From Psychrobacter vallis (GTDB lineage Bacteria; Pseudomonadota; Gammaproteobacteria; Pseudomonadales; Moraxellaceae), in assembly GCF_904846715.1 (NCBI RefSeq), contig NZ_CAJHBU010000005.1, forward strand, positions 99,994 to 163,993: 64,000 nt of DNA. The letters run 5' to 3'. This document shows, piece by piece, positions 39,440 to 49,596 of this stretch. Positions within the stretch are counted from its first letter, which is position 1, and every line of letters starts with the position of its first letter. Position numbers and translations under genes: made by a program. Under the pieces are notes generated by a model. It did no database searches. It was given only the letters and a program-made list of their open reading frames with translations, and was not told where the DNA came from.

Positions 39440-40549
39440 TTATGTACTATGTTGTGACAATACGTCCGTTAAAATCTCGGCATCAAAATCATTGGTCAGT
39501 ACGGCGTCACCCAGTGATTTTAACAAAATAAGGCGGATTTGTCCGTGTTTCACTTTTTTGTCATGACCCATCAAGCTCAACGCAGTTTGTACATCGATAG
39601 ACGGCGGCGTGATGGGTAAGTTGGCCAACGTCAAAATGCGCTTGATACGCACCACCTCTTCAACCGTTAACCAGCCAAGCTTTTGTGACAGCTCGGCGGC
39701 TTGTACCATGCCAGCAGCAACCGCTTCACCATGTAGCCAATTGCCGTAGCCTTCATGCGTTTCAATCACATGCCCAAAAGTATGGCCAAAATTTAACAAT
39801 GCCCGTACACCCGACTCTCTTTCATCTTTCGCGACGATATCAGCTTTGTATTGACAGCAGCGCTTTACCGCCTCACCCAATATGGCCAAATCTAATGCCA
39901 TCATTGCTGGTAGATTTGCCTCAAGCCAAGTCAAAAAGTCTGCATCCATAATCAGCGCGTATTTTATAACTTCAGCGAGTCCCGCCGATAGCTCCCGTGC
40001 AGGCAATGTTTTTAGGGTGCTCATATCAGCAAGCACCATCTGCGGCTGCCAAAAAGCACCAATCATGTTTTTGCCTTGCGCATGATTGATACCAGTCTTG
40101 CCACCAACGCTTGAATCCACTTGCGACAATAGCGTCGTTGGGATCTGGATAAAATTCACCCCACGCATAAAGCTTGCCGCCGCAAAGCCTGTCATATCTC
40201 CGACCACACCACCGCCCAAGGCTACAAGTGTGACATCACGATTGAAGTGCGACGCCATCAATGTGTCGTAAATTTGATTGATACTGGTCTGGTTCTTATA
40301 TTGCTCTCCATCGGGCAACACACAGACCTTAACGGTAAATTGCTCTGTTAACTCTTCTTCCAACACTTTTAGATACAAAGGCGCAACGGTATCATTTGTC
40401 ACAATCAATACTTGGCGGCCACCAATATGGGGTGCAATTTGCTTTGCCATACTGTTGTTCTTTATCGCACTGTTTTCAGTAATGACAATTGGATAATCAT
40501 GACTCTGCGTATGAACCATTAAACCATTATGAAATAGTGGCACTGCCAT
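39440..40549 (-). CDS. aroB: 3-dehydroquinate synthase AroB
   Basis: Second step of the shikimate pathway: DAHP to 3-dehydroquinate, using NAD and a metal. NAD-binding [19 protein letters not shown] is at about 114, the [18 protein letters not shown] block follows, and the metal-ligand His pair is in [11 protein letters not shown] and [10 protein letters not shown]. The 369-residue length is typical, with about ten extra N-terminal residues. AGGAG sits five bases before the ATG at 40549. It follows aroK by about 57 bp. Confidence 0.96.
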   Translation of the reverse strand: MAVPLFHNGLMVHTQSHDYPIVITENSAIKNNSMAKQIAPHIGGRQVLIVTNDTVAPLYLKVLEEELTEQFTVKVCVLPDGEQYKNQTSINQIYDTLMASHFNRDVTLVALGGGVVGDMTGFAAASFMRGVNFIQIPTTLLSQVDSSVGGKTGINHAQGKNMIGAFWQPQMVLADMSTLKTLPARELSAGLAEVIKYALIMDADFLTWLEANLPAMMALDLAILGEAVKRCCQYKADIVAKDERESGVRALLNFGHTFGHVIETHEGYGNWLHGEAVAAGMVQAAELSQKLGWLTVEEVVRIKRILTLANLPITPPSIDVQTALSLMGHDKKVKHGQIRLILLKSLGDAVLTNDFDAEILTDVLSQHST

Positions 40550-40606
40550 GAGATACTCCTAAACATCTTTAATGGGATTAAAATAGCATATGTTAAATCA
40601 TATGAT

Positions 40607-41164
40607 TTATGACTTATGTTCTGGTGTTATAACAGTAGATAAACCAAACGACTGGAGTTGCTGTAAGAGTTGATTGACCATATGACGTGGGTAAGTATGA
40701 CCCGTAGGCATAATAATATGCGCCACTTGCCGATATAATGGATCGCGAGTGCTGTATAAGTCTTGCAGTATTTTTCTGGGATTGGGCTGCTGTAATAATG
40801 GTCGTGATTTGTCTTTGGCAGTACGCGCCATTTGCACATCGACAGCGGCATTCAGATAAACTACAATGCCACGCTGTTTGAGAAAGGCTCGATTTTCGGC
40901 GCACATCACGGCACCGCCGCCAGTCGCCAAGACTATTTGGGATTGCTGAGTCAACTCGTCAATGGCGCGGGTCTCACGCTCCCGAAAGCCAGCTTCGCCT
41001 TCTTTGGCAAATATCCAAGCAATATCCGCACCAGTTTGTGATTCAATATACCAATCACTGTCTACAAAAGGGCGCCCTAACTGCTTGGCTAGCAATTTAC
41101 CGATCGTGGTCTTTCCCGCTCCCATCGGACCTACTAAAAACACCGACGGTAATTCCTCCACCAT
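40607..41164 (-). CDS. aroK: Shikimate kinase AroK
   Basis: Phosphorylates shikimate with ATP in the shikimate pathway. P-loop GPMGAGKTT is near residue 12; substrate-binding residues are in VDSDWYIE, FRERETRAID and LATGGGAVM; the lid Arg is in DKSRPLL. I start at ATG 41164 (MVEELPSVFLVG), which fits E. coli AroK; a GTG three codons upstream is in frame and possible. Length 185-188, typical. It is separated from pilQ by a terminator but keeps the pilQ-aroK-aroB order. Confidence 0.95.
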   Translation of the reverse strand: MVEELPSVFLVGPMGAGKTTIGKLLAKQLGRPFVDSDWYIESQTGADIAWIFAKEGEAGFRERETRAIDELTQQSQIVLATGGGAVMCAENRAFLKQRGIVVYLNAAVDVQMARTAKDKSRPLLQQPNPRKILQDLYSTRDPLYRQVAHIIMPTGHTYPRHMVNQLLQQLQSFGLSTVITPEHKS

Positions 41165-41262
41165 AATAATCACTCAGCTAAATTAGATATGATACAACGT
41201 CATTGATATTCTGGCTAGTAATGAGCGGTGATTATTATTTGCCATCCTTAAATTTTGTGCAC

Positions 41263-41288
41263 AAAAAAAGCAAGCACGACGCTTGCTT
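41263..41288 (-). terminator. Intrinsic terminator of pilMNOPQ
   Basis: Minus-strand stem AAGCAAGC / GCTTGCTT with a 5-base loop and a following T-run, 27 bp past the pilQ stop. Confidence 0.85.
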
Positions 41289-41314
41289 CTTTGTTTAAGT
41301 CAATCGATAACAGA

Positions 41315-43678
41315 CTAATCCAAACGGCTGGTACCATCATTGATCAATTTAGGTGTCACAAATATCAACAGCTCTTCCTTATTGTTATTGCGCACATCTT
41401 TACGGAATGCGCGACCAACATAAGGTAAATCTCCTAAGAAGGGCACTTTACTCACCTCATTGTTAGTACGGTTTCTAAAAATACCACCCAATACTACGGT
41501 TTGGCCATCTTCGACGGTCACATTGGTTGATATAGAGTCTTCATTGATAGCTACGATACCATTGGTAAATACTGGTGTGCCATTGGTAATCAGCAACTGC
41601 AAACCAATCTTACCATCAGGCGTAATATTTGGTGTCGCCTCTAGACTCAACGCCGCTTCTCTAAAACTGGTCGTAGTCGCGCCACTGGCTGATGCTTCTT
41701 GATAAGGAATCTGGGTACCAGAAGAGACTTTTGCCGTTTGCTTGTCAGCCGTCAAAACTTTTGGGGTAGAGATAACCTCACCGCGGTTATCAGCTTGCAA
41801 TGCTGACAATTCAAGATCAAGCATTGCATCGGATATACCAAGCAAACCAAAAGCGATACGGCCAGCAGGATTGGCAACGCCCAAATCAACGTTTAAGTTA
41901 TCAGGGCGAGTGATATCATATGAAGGATAAGAAACCGTCTGACCATTGACTGTCGTCGTCTCTATATCAAAATCCTTTAAATCCCACAAGGTTTGATTAC
42001 TACCGCCTACCAGTAAACTGCGATTATTGGCAGCGCCGTTTGATAAGATTCCCCAACGAACCCCAATCTCCTTGCTGAAACTATCTGTAGCGCTGACAAT
42101 ACGCGCTTCGATCATAACCTGACGGACTGGAATGTCGATTTTGCTAATTAACTTGTGAATATTTTCGATACTTTTTGCCACATCTTTGACAATCAGCGTA
42201 TTGGTACGCTCGTCGACGGTTACTGTGCCACGATTGGATAACAATGTATTGTTGTCATCAGCACGATTGGCAATGCCGCCAGTAGTAGAGCCAGATGACC
42301 CAGACCCACTACCTTGAGAAATAAGAGTCAATACATCTTGGGCTTTGGCATAACTTAAGCGAATATATTCCGTACGCAACGGTGCAAAGGATTCGACCGC
42401 TTGTTGCGCTTCAAGTTCACGGGCTTCTTGTTCAGCAAGCTCAGTAGACGGTGCGACCAAGATGACATTACCGTTTTCACGTTTGCCTAGATTTTTACTT
42501 TTTAAGATAATATCTAGTGCTTGATCCCATGGAACATTGATCAAACGCAAGGTGATATTACCAGCGACCGAATCACTGGCCACGATATTCATTTCGGTGA
42601 ACTGCGCTAAAATGTCTAAAACACTGCGAATCTCAACATCTTGGAATTCCATAGACAGTGCTTCACCGCTATATACTCTTTCTTCAAGCGTTGGCTCACG
42701 TAGCAGCTCAGGCTTATTGATACTGATATTGAGCTGGTTGCCTGATTGATAAGCTTGATACTCGTAATCATTTTTCATGTTAATGGTGATCACACCATTT
42801 TGGCTTTGGTTCTTGGTATCAATACTCTCAACGAGACCACTATTAATATTCAAGCGGCGTAATAGGTTTCTAGGTACGGTACTGCCCGTTAAGCGCACGA
42901 CCAATTTATTGCCTTGGCGTTGTACATCAACCGGAATCGCTTCATTGGCAAGGGTGATACTGACATTACCGCCACCATCGTTTCCTGCTGAAAAATTCAC
43001 CGCACTCAGACCATCATAGCTGTATTGCTTACTCACCTGTGAGGATGCCAGTTGTGGATTTAACAACGGATTAACTCTGACCACCATGGTATCGGCTGGT
43101 ACTTCTTTTTTCACTACTGTCTTACTGGTTGTACGCACAGCTGCCACAGGGGCGCTACTGGTTTCTACAATTGGGGTAACAACTGCGGTAGTCGTGATGG
43201 TATTGTTATTATTAAGTACGTCTTGGATAGGATCATTGGTAATCACAGAGCGGCTAGGATCCGTAATCGTCAGCAATAAATCATTACCGTCAATCGCTGT
43301 CGTATAGCTGCCAGTTTGTTTGAGTCCCACAATAAGACGGGTTGTACTGTCGCTGTTTAAAGTGGTGACATCATTGACCATACCAATGTTATATTCATTA
43401 AAGCGATTAGCAAGTCCGTTTTGCACTTGCTCAAAATCCAGAACCAAACGGCTCGGATCATCAAGCTGATAAGCTGCAGGTAATACGGGTAACCCTGCAA
43501 AGCCCAAACGCATCTGTGTTACTGCTGGTGCTGTTTGTACCACAGAAACATTGTTAATACGCTGTGCAGCATGGGCACTATTGCTCACTGCTACCATGCT
43601 GATTGCCAATGCTGAAATGGCAAAAGCAGAAGACACGCGGTTGCTCATCATCATTACCTTGTTAGTGCGTACTGTCAT
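41315..43678 (-). CDS. pilQ: Type IV pilus secretin PilQ
   Basis: A 787-residue outer-membrane secretin through which the type IV pilus passes. A signal peptide ending in AHA (about residues 36-38) is followed by two AMIN-type peptidoglycan-binding domains (to about 330), then STN/N0 (LSMEFQDVEIRSVLDILAQF), an N1 domain interrupted by a Gly/Ser-rich tract (GSGSGSSGSTTGG), and the secretin beta-barrel with VPFLGDLPYVGRAFR near the end. GAGG precedes the ATG; later Met codons (MMMSNR) are possible starts. Last gene of the pil operon. Confidence 0.95.
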   Translation of the reverse strand: MTVRTNKVMMMSNRVSSAFAISALAISMVAVSNSAHAAQRINNVSVVQTAPAVTQMRLGFAGLPVLPAAYQLDDPSRLVLDFEQVQNGLANRFNEYNIGMVNDVTTLNSDSTTRLIVGLKQTGSYTTAIDGNDLLLTITDPSRSVITNDPIQDVLNNNNTITTTAVVTPIVETSSAPVAAVRTTSKTVVKKEVPADTMVVRVNPLLNPQLASSQVSKQYSYDGLSAVNFSAGNDGGGNVSITLANEAIPVDVQRQGNKLVVRLTGSTVPRNLLRRLNINSGLVESIDTKNQSQNGVITINMKNDYEYQAYQSGNQLNISINKPELLREPTLEERVYSGEALSMEFQDVEIRSVLDILAQFTEMNIVASDSVAGNITLRLINVPWDQALDIILKSKNLGKRENGNVILVAPSTELAEQEARELEAQQAVESFAPLRTEYIRLSYAKAQDVLTLISQGSGSGSSGSTTGGIANRADDNNTLLSNRGTVTVDERTNTLIVKDVAKSIENIHKLISKIDIPVRQVMIEARIVSATDSFSKEIGVRWGILSNGAANNRSLLVGGSNQTLWDLKDFDIETTTVNGQTVSYPSYDITRPDNLNVDLGVANPAGRIAFGLLGISDAMLDLELSALQADNRGEVISTPKVLTADKQTAKVSSGTQIPYQEASASGATTTSFREAALSLEATPNITPDGKIGLQLLITNGTPVFTNGIVAINEDSISTNVTVEDGQTVVLGGIFRNRTNNEVSKVPFLGDLPYVGRAFRKDVRNNNKEELLIFVTPKLINDGTSRLD

Positions 43679-43705
43679 TATTTATTCCTCAAAAAATCTG
43701 CCGAC

Positions 43706-44239
43706 TTAGCTGATGGGGGAAACCAGCGACTGGGGTTTTTCAACGAACCCTGCGCGGCTGTCTGGCACAATTTCAATCAAATTAATCTGGGTCGGCGTGA
43801 TTTCCACAATACGGCCGTCATTTAATCCAAGATAATCACCTACTTTGACACTAGCAACTGAACCATCAGGACGTTGTATCAATGCATATTGCTGGCCTTC
43901 AGGTGAAATCACCACCCCTCGAAAGACCAGTTGCGATAACTCATATTGCTCAAGAGGTTCTTTTACCCTTGTTATATCAGGACGCACACCATCAATAGAG
44001 GTGGTAGGACCGTCCACATTGACTAAACTTGGCGGCAAAAACGGACTACGTTGTGCGCTAGCGCTATAGACGAAGTCTTCTACCAGCTCGGCCTTAGGCG
44101 GTGGCTCAATAGGCTGTGCTGGCTGATTACGAATATCTACCATCGCCTGCTCTGCCATACCAATACGGTCCGTACAACCCGTTATTGATAAAACAGTAGC
44201 ACTTAAAATAAGTAGCATGGGCAGTTTTTGGGTGCGCAT
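43706..44239 (-). CDS. pilP: Type IV pilus assembly lipoprotein PilP
   Basis: A 177-residue inner-membrane lipoprotein linking PilNO to the PilQ secretin. The lipobox is SITGC with Cys at about 22. A disordered Pro-rich linker (QPAQPIEPPPKAE) is followed by the C-terminal beta domain (LSQLVFRGVV, SVKVGDYLGLNDGRIVEI). Its ATG overlaps the pilO stop by one base (TAATG), so translation is probably coupled. The stop lies 27 bp before pilQ. Confidence 0.93.
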   Translation of the reverse strand: MRTQKLPMLLILSATVLSITGCTDRIGMAEQAMVDIRNQPAQPIEPPPKAELVEDFVYSASAQRSPFLPPSLVNVDGPTTSIDGVRPDITRVKEPLEQYELSQLVFRGVVISPEGQQYALIQRPDGSVASVKVGDYLGLNDGRIVEITPTQINLIEIVPDSRAGFVEKPQSLVSPIS

Positions 44240-44973
44240 TAATTGCCTCCTGCAGTATCAGTGGTAGCGGCGGCATCTGTAGTAGTGGCTTCTTCACCCT
44301 CAGGAGTGGCTTCTTTTGAGCGATACGTTTTGGTTTGTAGTACCAAATTAAGCTCTGGTAAAACATCCAAAGTCGGCTGCGGGTTACTCACCTCAAAGTC
44401 GTGCATAGTGATAATCCGTGGTAAAGCCGCAAGTCCACTGATAAAGCTACCAAACTGATGATATTCGCCTAAAGCAGCAATACGAATAGGCTGTTCAATA
44501 AAGAATTCATTTTCAATTTCAGGCTCTACCGAAATATCTTGGAAACGAATATTACTGCCAACGCCCGTCATGTTTATCCCTTCTACCAGCTCTGATACTC
44601 GCGTATCCTTTGGTAACTGATCCAGTAACGTATTGAACTCCGTTTCCATCTGGACAACTTGTTCCTGATAAGCAGTTAAATGACGGGCACGCGATTCTTT
44701 TTCACGGTAGCTATCAAGCAAGGTTTTTTGCTGACTTTCGGCGGCCTTGATCTCATCAATCTTGCTACTGATCGGTAATGCCCATGCCAATGCCGCTATA
44801 AAAGTGATGATAAGTCCAATCACGGTTACTTTTACTGGTAGCGGCCAGCTGCCATAGTTTTCGGAATCTAACGACTCAAAACTGCGACGGAATTCCTTTA
44901 GATCAAATTGTTTCTTTGGTTTCAAAGCCGTTTTCTTGGTTTTTATCAGACTTTTTTTGCGGATAAGCTTCAT
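44239..44973 (-). CDS. pilO: Type IV pilus alignment-complex protein PilO
   Basis: A 244-residue bitopic inner-membrane protein pairing with PilN. A basic N-terminus (RKKSLIKTKKTALKPKK) precedes a TM at about 47-67. A coiled coil then follows (AAESQQKTLLDSYREKESRA) and a ferredoxin-like periplasmic domain. The C-terminal tail is Thr/Ala-rich (TTTDAAATTDTAGGN). The start overlaps the pilN stop by four bases (ATGA). Confidence 0.92.
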   Translation of the reverse strand: MKLIRKKSLIKTKKTALKPKKQFDLKEFRRSFESLDSENYGSWPLPVKVTVIGLIITFIAALAWALPISSKIDEIKAAESQQKTLLDSYREKESRARHLTAYQEQVVQMETEFNTLLDQLPKDTRVSELVEGINMTGVGSNIRFQDISVEPEIENEFFIEQPIRIAALGEYHQFGSFISGLAALPRIITMHDFEVSNPQPTLDVLPELNLVLQTKTYRSKEATPEGEEATTTDAAATTDTAGGN

Positions 44974-45623
44974 AACTCACCTCCAAGCTCAGGATCGGCA
45001 TCAGTAGGTTTGGCCGTCTCTGACTGGACTTTGGTCGTTACTACAAATTGAACATAACTGTCTTCAGGATAAACGGGGCGTGGCTGCTCACCAGTGGTGA
45101 CCGTATTATTGAGAACAGGTGCAGATTCATAAGCACTAATATTCTGTTGAATATTACTGACCGCTGAATTGTCCATCCATTTACTATTATCAAGGTTACG
45201 AATCAAGCTTGACACAACATTGGGATTGTCAGCAAGACCGGTCAACGTTAGCGTATCGCCTTCACGTTTGAGATTATTCAAATAAAGCGCAGGCGGAATG
45301 GCTTTAGCAAGATCATCCCATAGACGGACAGGTACAGGACGCCGACCCTGCAGGTCTTGAATCACCTGCATGCGTGAGATGATATCTTCACGGCGCTGCT
45401 CTAAACTGTCTATTTCAGTCAGAGCCGTATCTAGGCGTGTATTCTCTTGTTCAATCAAGGCATTCGCATCGAGCTGTTCATCAAGCTCATTATTGAAATA
45501 GCTCCATGAGGCAAAGGCCGCCAATAGAGCAAGCAAAGTCACAGCGACAACGAGCGTCATGAATTCTTTATTGCGACGTTCGCGTTCTTCTTGTCGCCAA
45601 GGTAAAAGGTTAATACGAGCCAT
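44970..45623 (-). CDS. pilN: Type IV pilus alignment-complex protein PilN
   Basis: A 217-residue bitopic inner-membrane protein. The short cytoplasmic start MARINLLPWRQEERERR binds PilM in this family. A TM at about 21-39, a coiled coil (DTALTEIDSLEQRREDI) and a periplasmic ferredoxin-like domain follow. I start at the ATG at 45623, which overlaps the pilM stop as TAATG and has AAGGAG in front; ten upstream codons in frame are not needed. Confidence 0.94.
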   Translation of the reverse strand: MARINLLPWRQEERERRNKEFMTLVVAVTLLALLAAFASWSYFNNELDEQLDANALIEQENTRLDTALTEIDSLEQRREDIISRMQVIQDLQGRRPVPVRLWDDLAKAIPPALYLNNLKREGDTLTLTGLADNPNVVSSLIRNLDNSKWMDNSAVSNIQQNISAYESAPVLNNTVTTGEQPRPVYPEDSYVQFVVTTKVQSETAKPTDADPELGGEL

Positions 45624-46678
45624 TAGTCGAAGCTCCTTAACGCAAGACCGCATGCTGCCATTAAGCTTGGCGCATCAATGGCCAGTTGCTCATTATCAAT
45701 ATTTGGGGCAATAGTCATATTGGTAAATGGATTGGCAACACTGACGGACACGCCAAGTTTTTGTTGTGCCATACCTGCCAGACCAGCTATAGAGCTACTA
45801 CCACCCGCAAGCACTATGTGATCGATAGTACTATATTGGCTAGAGGAGAAGTAAAATTGCAAAGAACGAGTGATTTGTTGAATGGTGTTTTCGATAAAGG
45901 GGGTTAAGACATCAATATAATAATCATCAGGTAAGGTGCGCTCACGCTTACTAAGCGTGGCTTCTTCAGCAGATAGTCCATAACGATTTTGTATCGCTTC
46001 TGTCAATTGGACGCCACCAAAGAGCTGTTCGCGGCTGTATATAAACTCACCATTCTTAGCAATATATAAAGTCGTTTGATTGTGGCCGATATCAACCAAA
46101 GCCACCAACTCTGGCGTGCCTGGCAGGTTATTTACCATCAATCCAAAGGCACGCTCAATGGCATGAGACTCGATATCCATCACCTTGGTTTGCATACCAC
46201 CAAACGTTAGGGCGTCGACCCGTTGGTCGACATTTTCTGAGCGAGAGGCCGCAAGAAGCACCTGTACCATATCATCACTTAATAAAGACGGGCCTAAAAC
46301 CTCAAAATCCAAATTGACGTCTTCCAGTGGATAAGGCACATATTGATCGGCATCTAGACGAATTTGAGCTTCGCGCTCTACATCGCTTAATGCCATGTCC
46401 ATATCAATAATTTTGGTGATCACGGCCGACCCTGAGACTGCCGTCGCGGCTTGACTCCCAGTCGCTTGGCAACGTCTAGCCAAACTGGCAATAATATTGC
46501 CAACTGCTTCAGTGTCGACTAAGAGTTTATCGACGACCACACCTTCTGGAAGTCTCTCAATTCCATAAGATTTTAAGTGAAACATGCCTTGTTGGCGCTG
46601 TATATCGACCAACTTTACTGAAGTGGCACAAATATCTATGCCAATCAAATGTCGACTCTTTGAAGTAAATAGCCTCAC
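45623..46678 (-). CDS. pilM: Type IV pilus actin-like ATPase PilM
   Basis: A 351-residue cytoplasmic, FtsA-like ATP-binding protein at the base of the pilus machine. Actin-fold motifs are present: LIGIDICATSVKLVDI at the N-terminus, LVALDIGHNQT-type LVALVDIGHNQTTLYI in the middle, and VLAGGSSSIAGLAG near 290. It is the first gene of the leftward pilMNOPQ operon and diverges from ponA, as in Pseudomonas and relatives. Confidence 0.95.
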   Translation of the reverse strand: MRLFTSKSRHLIGIDICATSVKLVDIQRQQGMFHLKSYGIERLPEGVVVDKLLVDTEAVGNIIASLARRCQATGSQAATAVSGSAVITKIIDMDMALSDVEREAQIRLDADQYVPYPLEDVNLDFEVLGPSLLSDDMVQVLLAASRSENVDQRVDALTFGGMQTKVMDIESHAIERAFGLMVNNLPGTPELVALVDIGHNQTTLYIAKNGEFIYSREQLFGGVQLTEAIQNRYGLSAEEATLSKRERTLPDDYYIDVLTPFIENTIQQITRSLQFYFSSSQYSTIDHIVLAGGSSSIAGLAGMAQQKLGVSVSVANPFTNMTIAPNIDNEQLAIDAPSLMAACGLALRSFD

Positions 46679-46827
46679 AAACCCTATACCTTATATTAAG
46701 TGTACACTTTGATAGTTATTTGTAATAATTGAACACAATACTTTACTTGATAGATAGATTCAAGCGTTTAAATAGGTTATTAAGGCTAACTTACACATTT
46801 ATTATGACCTCCCTATTTTGTTCAAGG

Positions 46828-46833
46828 TATAAT
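46828..46833 (+). promoter_or_regulatory. Possible -10 box of ponA
   Basis: A perfect TATAAT lies 39 bp before the ponA ATG. The matching -35 is poor (around ATGACC at 46804), so the assignment rests mostly on the -10 and its position in the divergent pilM-ponA gap. Confidence 0.4.
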
Positions 46834-46871
46834 GCCCCATCTGTTGCAAATTTTAATTGATAAGTCTTACT

Positions 46872-49535
46872 ATGATCAAAAATACTGCTACCGCTCGTCT
46901 CATTCAATTTTTGGTGGGACTTTTTATCGCCTGCTTAGCGTTGGCAGTTATTTTAGCCCTTGCTGTGCCTATTGGTTTTTATGGTATGGCCATGTATCTA
47001 TCGCCTACTTTACCCAGCACTCAAGAGATTAAGACCGCAAATTTTGAGATGCCATTACAGATTTATAGTAGAGATGACAAATTAATCGGTCAATACGGCA
47101 ATCGCTTATCACTACCGATTACGTTTGAAGACATTCCTGAAGATTTGACGCATGCTTTTTTAGCAGCAGAAGATGCCTCATTTTTTCAACATAGTGGGAT
47201 TAGTATTAAAGGGCTTGGACGCGCTGTTACCGAGGTAGTGACCGATGATGATAGCCAAACAGGTGGTTCCACCATCACCATGCAGGTTGCCAAAAACTAT
47301 TTTTTGAGTCCAGAACGCACCTTGAATCGTAAATTAACCGAATTATTTTTGGCACGTAAGATCGAAGATGAGCTCAGCAAAAATGACATCTTGACGCTTT
47401 ATGTCAACAAAATCTATTTGGGGGAAGGCGCTTATGGCGTCCGTGCCGCTGCCAAAAAATATTATAGTAAATCATTAGAAAATCTGACCATTGCTGAGAT
47501 GGCAATGTTGGCAGGTCTGCCAAAAGCACCTTCTAAATATAACCCTGTGGCCAATCCTAGTCGCGCGCTGACTCGCCGCAACTGGATCATTGGGCGCATG
47601 CATGAGCTGGGTTATATCAGCAAAGCACAACGTGATGAAGCGATTAGCTCCCCAGTCGGTATCAACCTTTATCAAGAAAAGCTTGATGTCAATATGCCCT
47701 ATTTGGCAGAAATGACCCGCTCAGCTTTGGTCGATCGCTATGGCGATCAAGTAATGCATAGTGGCTGGCGCGTACGTCTTACTGTCGATAGCAAAGCACA
47801 AACAGATGCAGAAGCGGCCATATTGACAGGCTTGGTTGCTTATGAACATCGTCATGGCTGGCGCGGCGCAGAAGCAAATGATGAACCTCTAGAAAATTTT
47901 CGCCGCTACAGCAACATGTCCCCAGCCAAAGTTACCAAAGTCAACGCTCGTAGTTTTGAAGCAACACTGGCATCGGGTGAAAGTGTCACCGTGAACTGGT
48001 CTGGGATGAGCTGGGCACGCAAATACATTTCTGCCGATCGTATCGGTTACTACCCTGATAATGCCAGCCAAATTGTCAGCCAAAATGACATTATCCGCGT
48101 GATACCTACCGCTAACGGCAACTGGCAGTTGGGACAAATCCCTGAGGTACAAGGCAGTCTTGTATCGTTAAACCCAGAAACTGGAGCCGTTAACGCCTTG
48201 GTGGGTGGCTTTGATTTTAATCACAGTAAGTTCAATCGAGCCTTACAAGGCTGGCGGCAGCCCGGCTCAACGATTAAGCCACTTGTCTATACAGCTGCTT
48301 TAGAAAAAGGCTATCGTCCAGATAGCATCGTCTCTGATCGGCCTATTCAAGTAGGTGACTGGAAACCCAAAAACTCTGATGAGCGTTTTTTAGGCGACAT
48401 TACTCTACGTCGCGGTCTTTATTTGTCTCGTAATTTGGTGTCTATCCGTTTGCTACAGGCCATCGGTATCTCTGATGTGCGCAATCTATTAGGTGAATTC
48501 GGCCTTGATAAAGAAAAGCTACCAACGACTTTATCGTTAGCATTAGGTGCAGGGCAAGCAACGCCGTTACAAATGGCCACTGCTTACGCAACCTTTGCCA
48601 ATGGTGGTCATCGCGTACAACCTTACTTTATTGAGCAAATCTATAATTATAAAAATAAGCTATTGTTTCAAGCCAATCCACGCCAAGCTTGTGCGTTATG
48701 TTTTAACGAACAACTCGAAGCGCTCAATAAAAAATCAATCGAAGATTATAATCAATCAATTGCGAATAAAGACGGTACTACTGAAGACAGTGTTGCTGAA
48801 AATGAAGTAACTACCGAAGAACAAGATTTAGAAAATAACAATGCCGCCGAACAAAGCGATAAAACTATTGATTTGACGATTTATGACGCTAGTCCACAAT
48901 CGGACCGTCTAAAGGCACCTGCAGTACAGTATGTGATAGCCAAACAAGCACCTCGAATATTAAAATCTAGAGTGGCTTTTGACATGGCAGATATTTTACG
49001 CGATGTGATTCAACGTGGTACAGCAGTGCGCGCAAAAGCATTGGATCGTGATGATATCGGTGGAAAAACGGGAACGACCAACGAAGCTAAAGATGCTTGG
49101 TTCGCAGGATTTCATCCTACCAATGCGACAGTAGTATGGATGGGTTTTGATCAACCAGCTACCATGGGTCGCCGTGAATATGGCGGTGTGGCAGCACTAC
49201 CCGTTTGGATGGACTTTATGAAAGCCCAGCTTGAAGACACGCCTCGTCAATGGGTATCGATTAATAACCGCGCCAAATCTGAAAAGCAAAAACAGAAAAT
49301 CATAGAAATGACTGATGAAGGTATTGTGGCTAATGATGACGAAGACATAGAAGACAATTCATCCGCAAAACCTGTCAGAACCCAAACGCAACAGCGCAGA
49401 TCACCCATTGCGGAACCTGCTGAAGAGCCAAATACATCACCAACAGTCAGACCCAATAGTGAACGTAACGATAGTGTCGCGCAAAATCCACTATCCGTTA
49501 CGCCCGCTGAGCGCATGCCACCAATGCCTGAGTAA
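46872..49535 (+). CDS. ponA: Penicillin-binding protein 1A (bifunctional)
   Basis: An 887-residue class A penicillin-binding protein that polymerises and crosslinks peptidoglycan at the inner membrane. An N-terminal TM is followed by the glycosyltransferase domain (AAEDASFFQHSG, GGSTITMQVAKNYF, RKLTELFLARKIE). The transpeptidase has S466-T-I-K, S519-R-N and K732-T-G-T. An acidic, low-complexity insert of about 50 residues (ENEVTTEEQDLENNNAAEQS) precedes the KTGT part, and the C-terminal tail of about 80 residues is disordered. I prefer ATG 46872 over TTG 46857. It diverges from pilM. Confidence 0.95.
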   Translation: MIKNTATARLIQFLVGLFIACLALAVILALAVPIGFYGMAMYLSPTLPSTQEIKTANFEMPLQIYSRDDKLIGQYGNRLSLPITFEDIPEDLTHAFLAAEDASFFQHSGISIKGLGRAVTEVVTDDDSQTGGSTITMQVAKNYFLSPERTLNRKLTELFLARKIEDELSKNDILTLYVNKIYLGEGAYGVRAAAKKYYSKSLENLTIAEMAMLAGLPKAPSKYNPVANPSRALTRRNWIIGRMHELGYISKAQRDEAISSPVGINLYQEKLDVNMPYLAEMTRSALVDRYGDQVMHSGWRVRLTVDSKAQTDAEAAILTGLVAYEHRHGWRGAEANDEPLENFRRYSNMSPAKVTKVNARSFEATLASGESVTVNWSGMSWARKYISADRIGYYPDNASQIVSQNDIIRVIPTANGNWQLGQIPEVQGSLVSLNPETGAVNALVGGFDFNHSKFNRALQGWRQPGSTIKPLVYTAALEKGYRPDSIVSDRPIQVGDWKPKNSDERFLGDITLRRGLYLSRNLVSIRLLQAIGISDVRNLLGEFGLDKEKLPTTLSLALGAGQATPLQMATAYATFANGGHRVQPYFIEQIYNYKNKLLFQANPRQACALCFNEQLEALNKKSIEDYNQSIANKDGTTEDSVAENEVTTEEQDLENNNAAEQSDKTIDLTIYDASPQSDRLKAPAVQYVIAKQAPRILKSRVAFDMADILRDVIQRGTAVRAKALDRDDIGGKTGTTNEAKDAWFAGFHPTNATVVWMGFDQPATMGRREYGGVAALPVWMDFMKAQLEDTPRQWVSINNRAKSEKQKQKIIEMTDEGIVANDDEDIEDNSSAKPVRTQTQQRRSPIAEPAEEPNTSPTVRPNSERNDSVAQNPLSVTPAERMPPMPE

Positions 49536-49596
49536 GTCAGACAGTTAGATGATATTGTCTTCACTTAGGAGTCCTGTCGTTCAGTAACCGCCTTCC

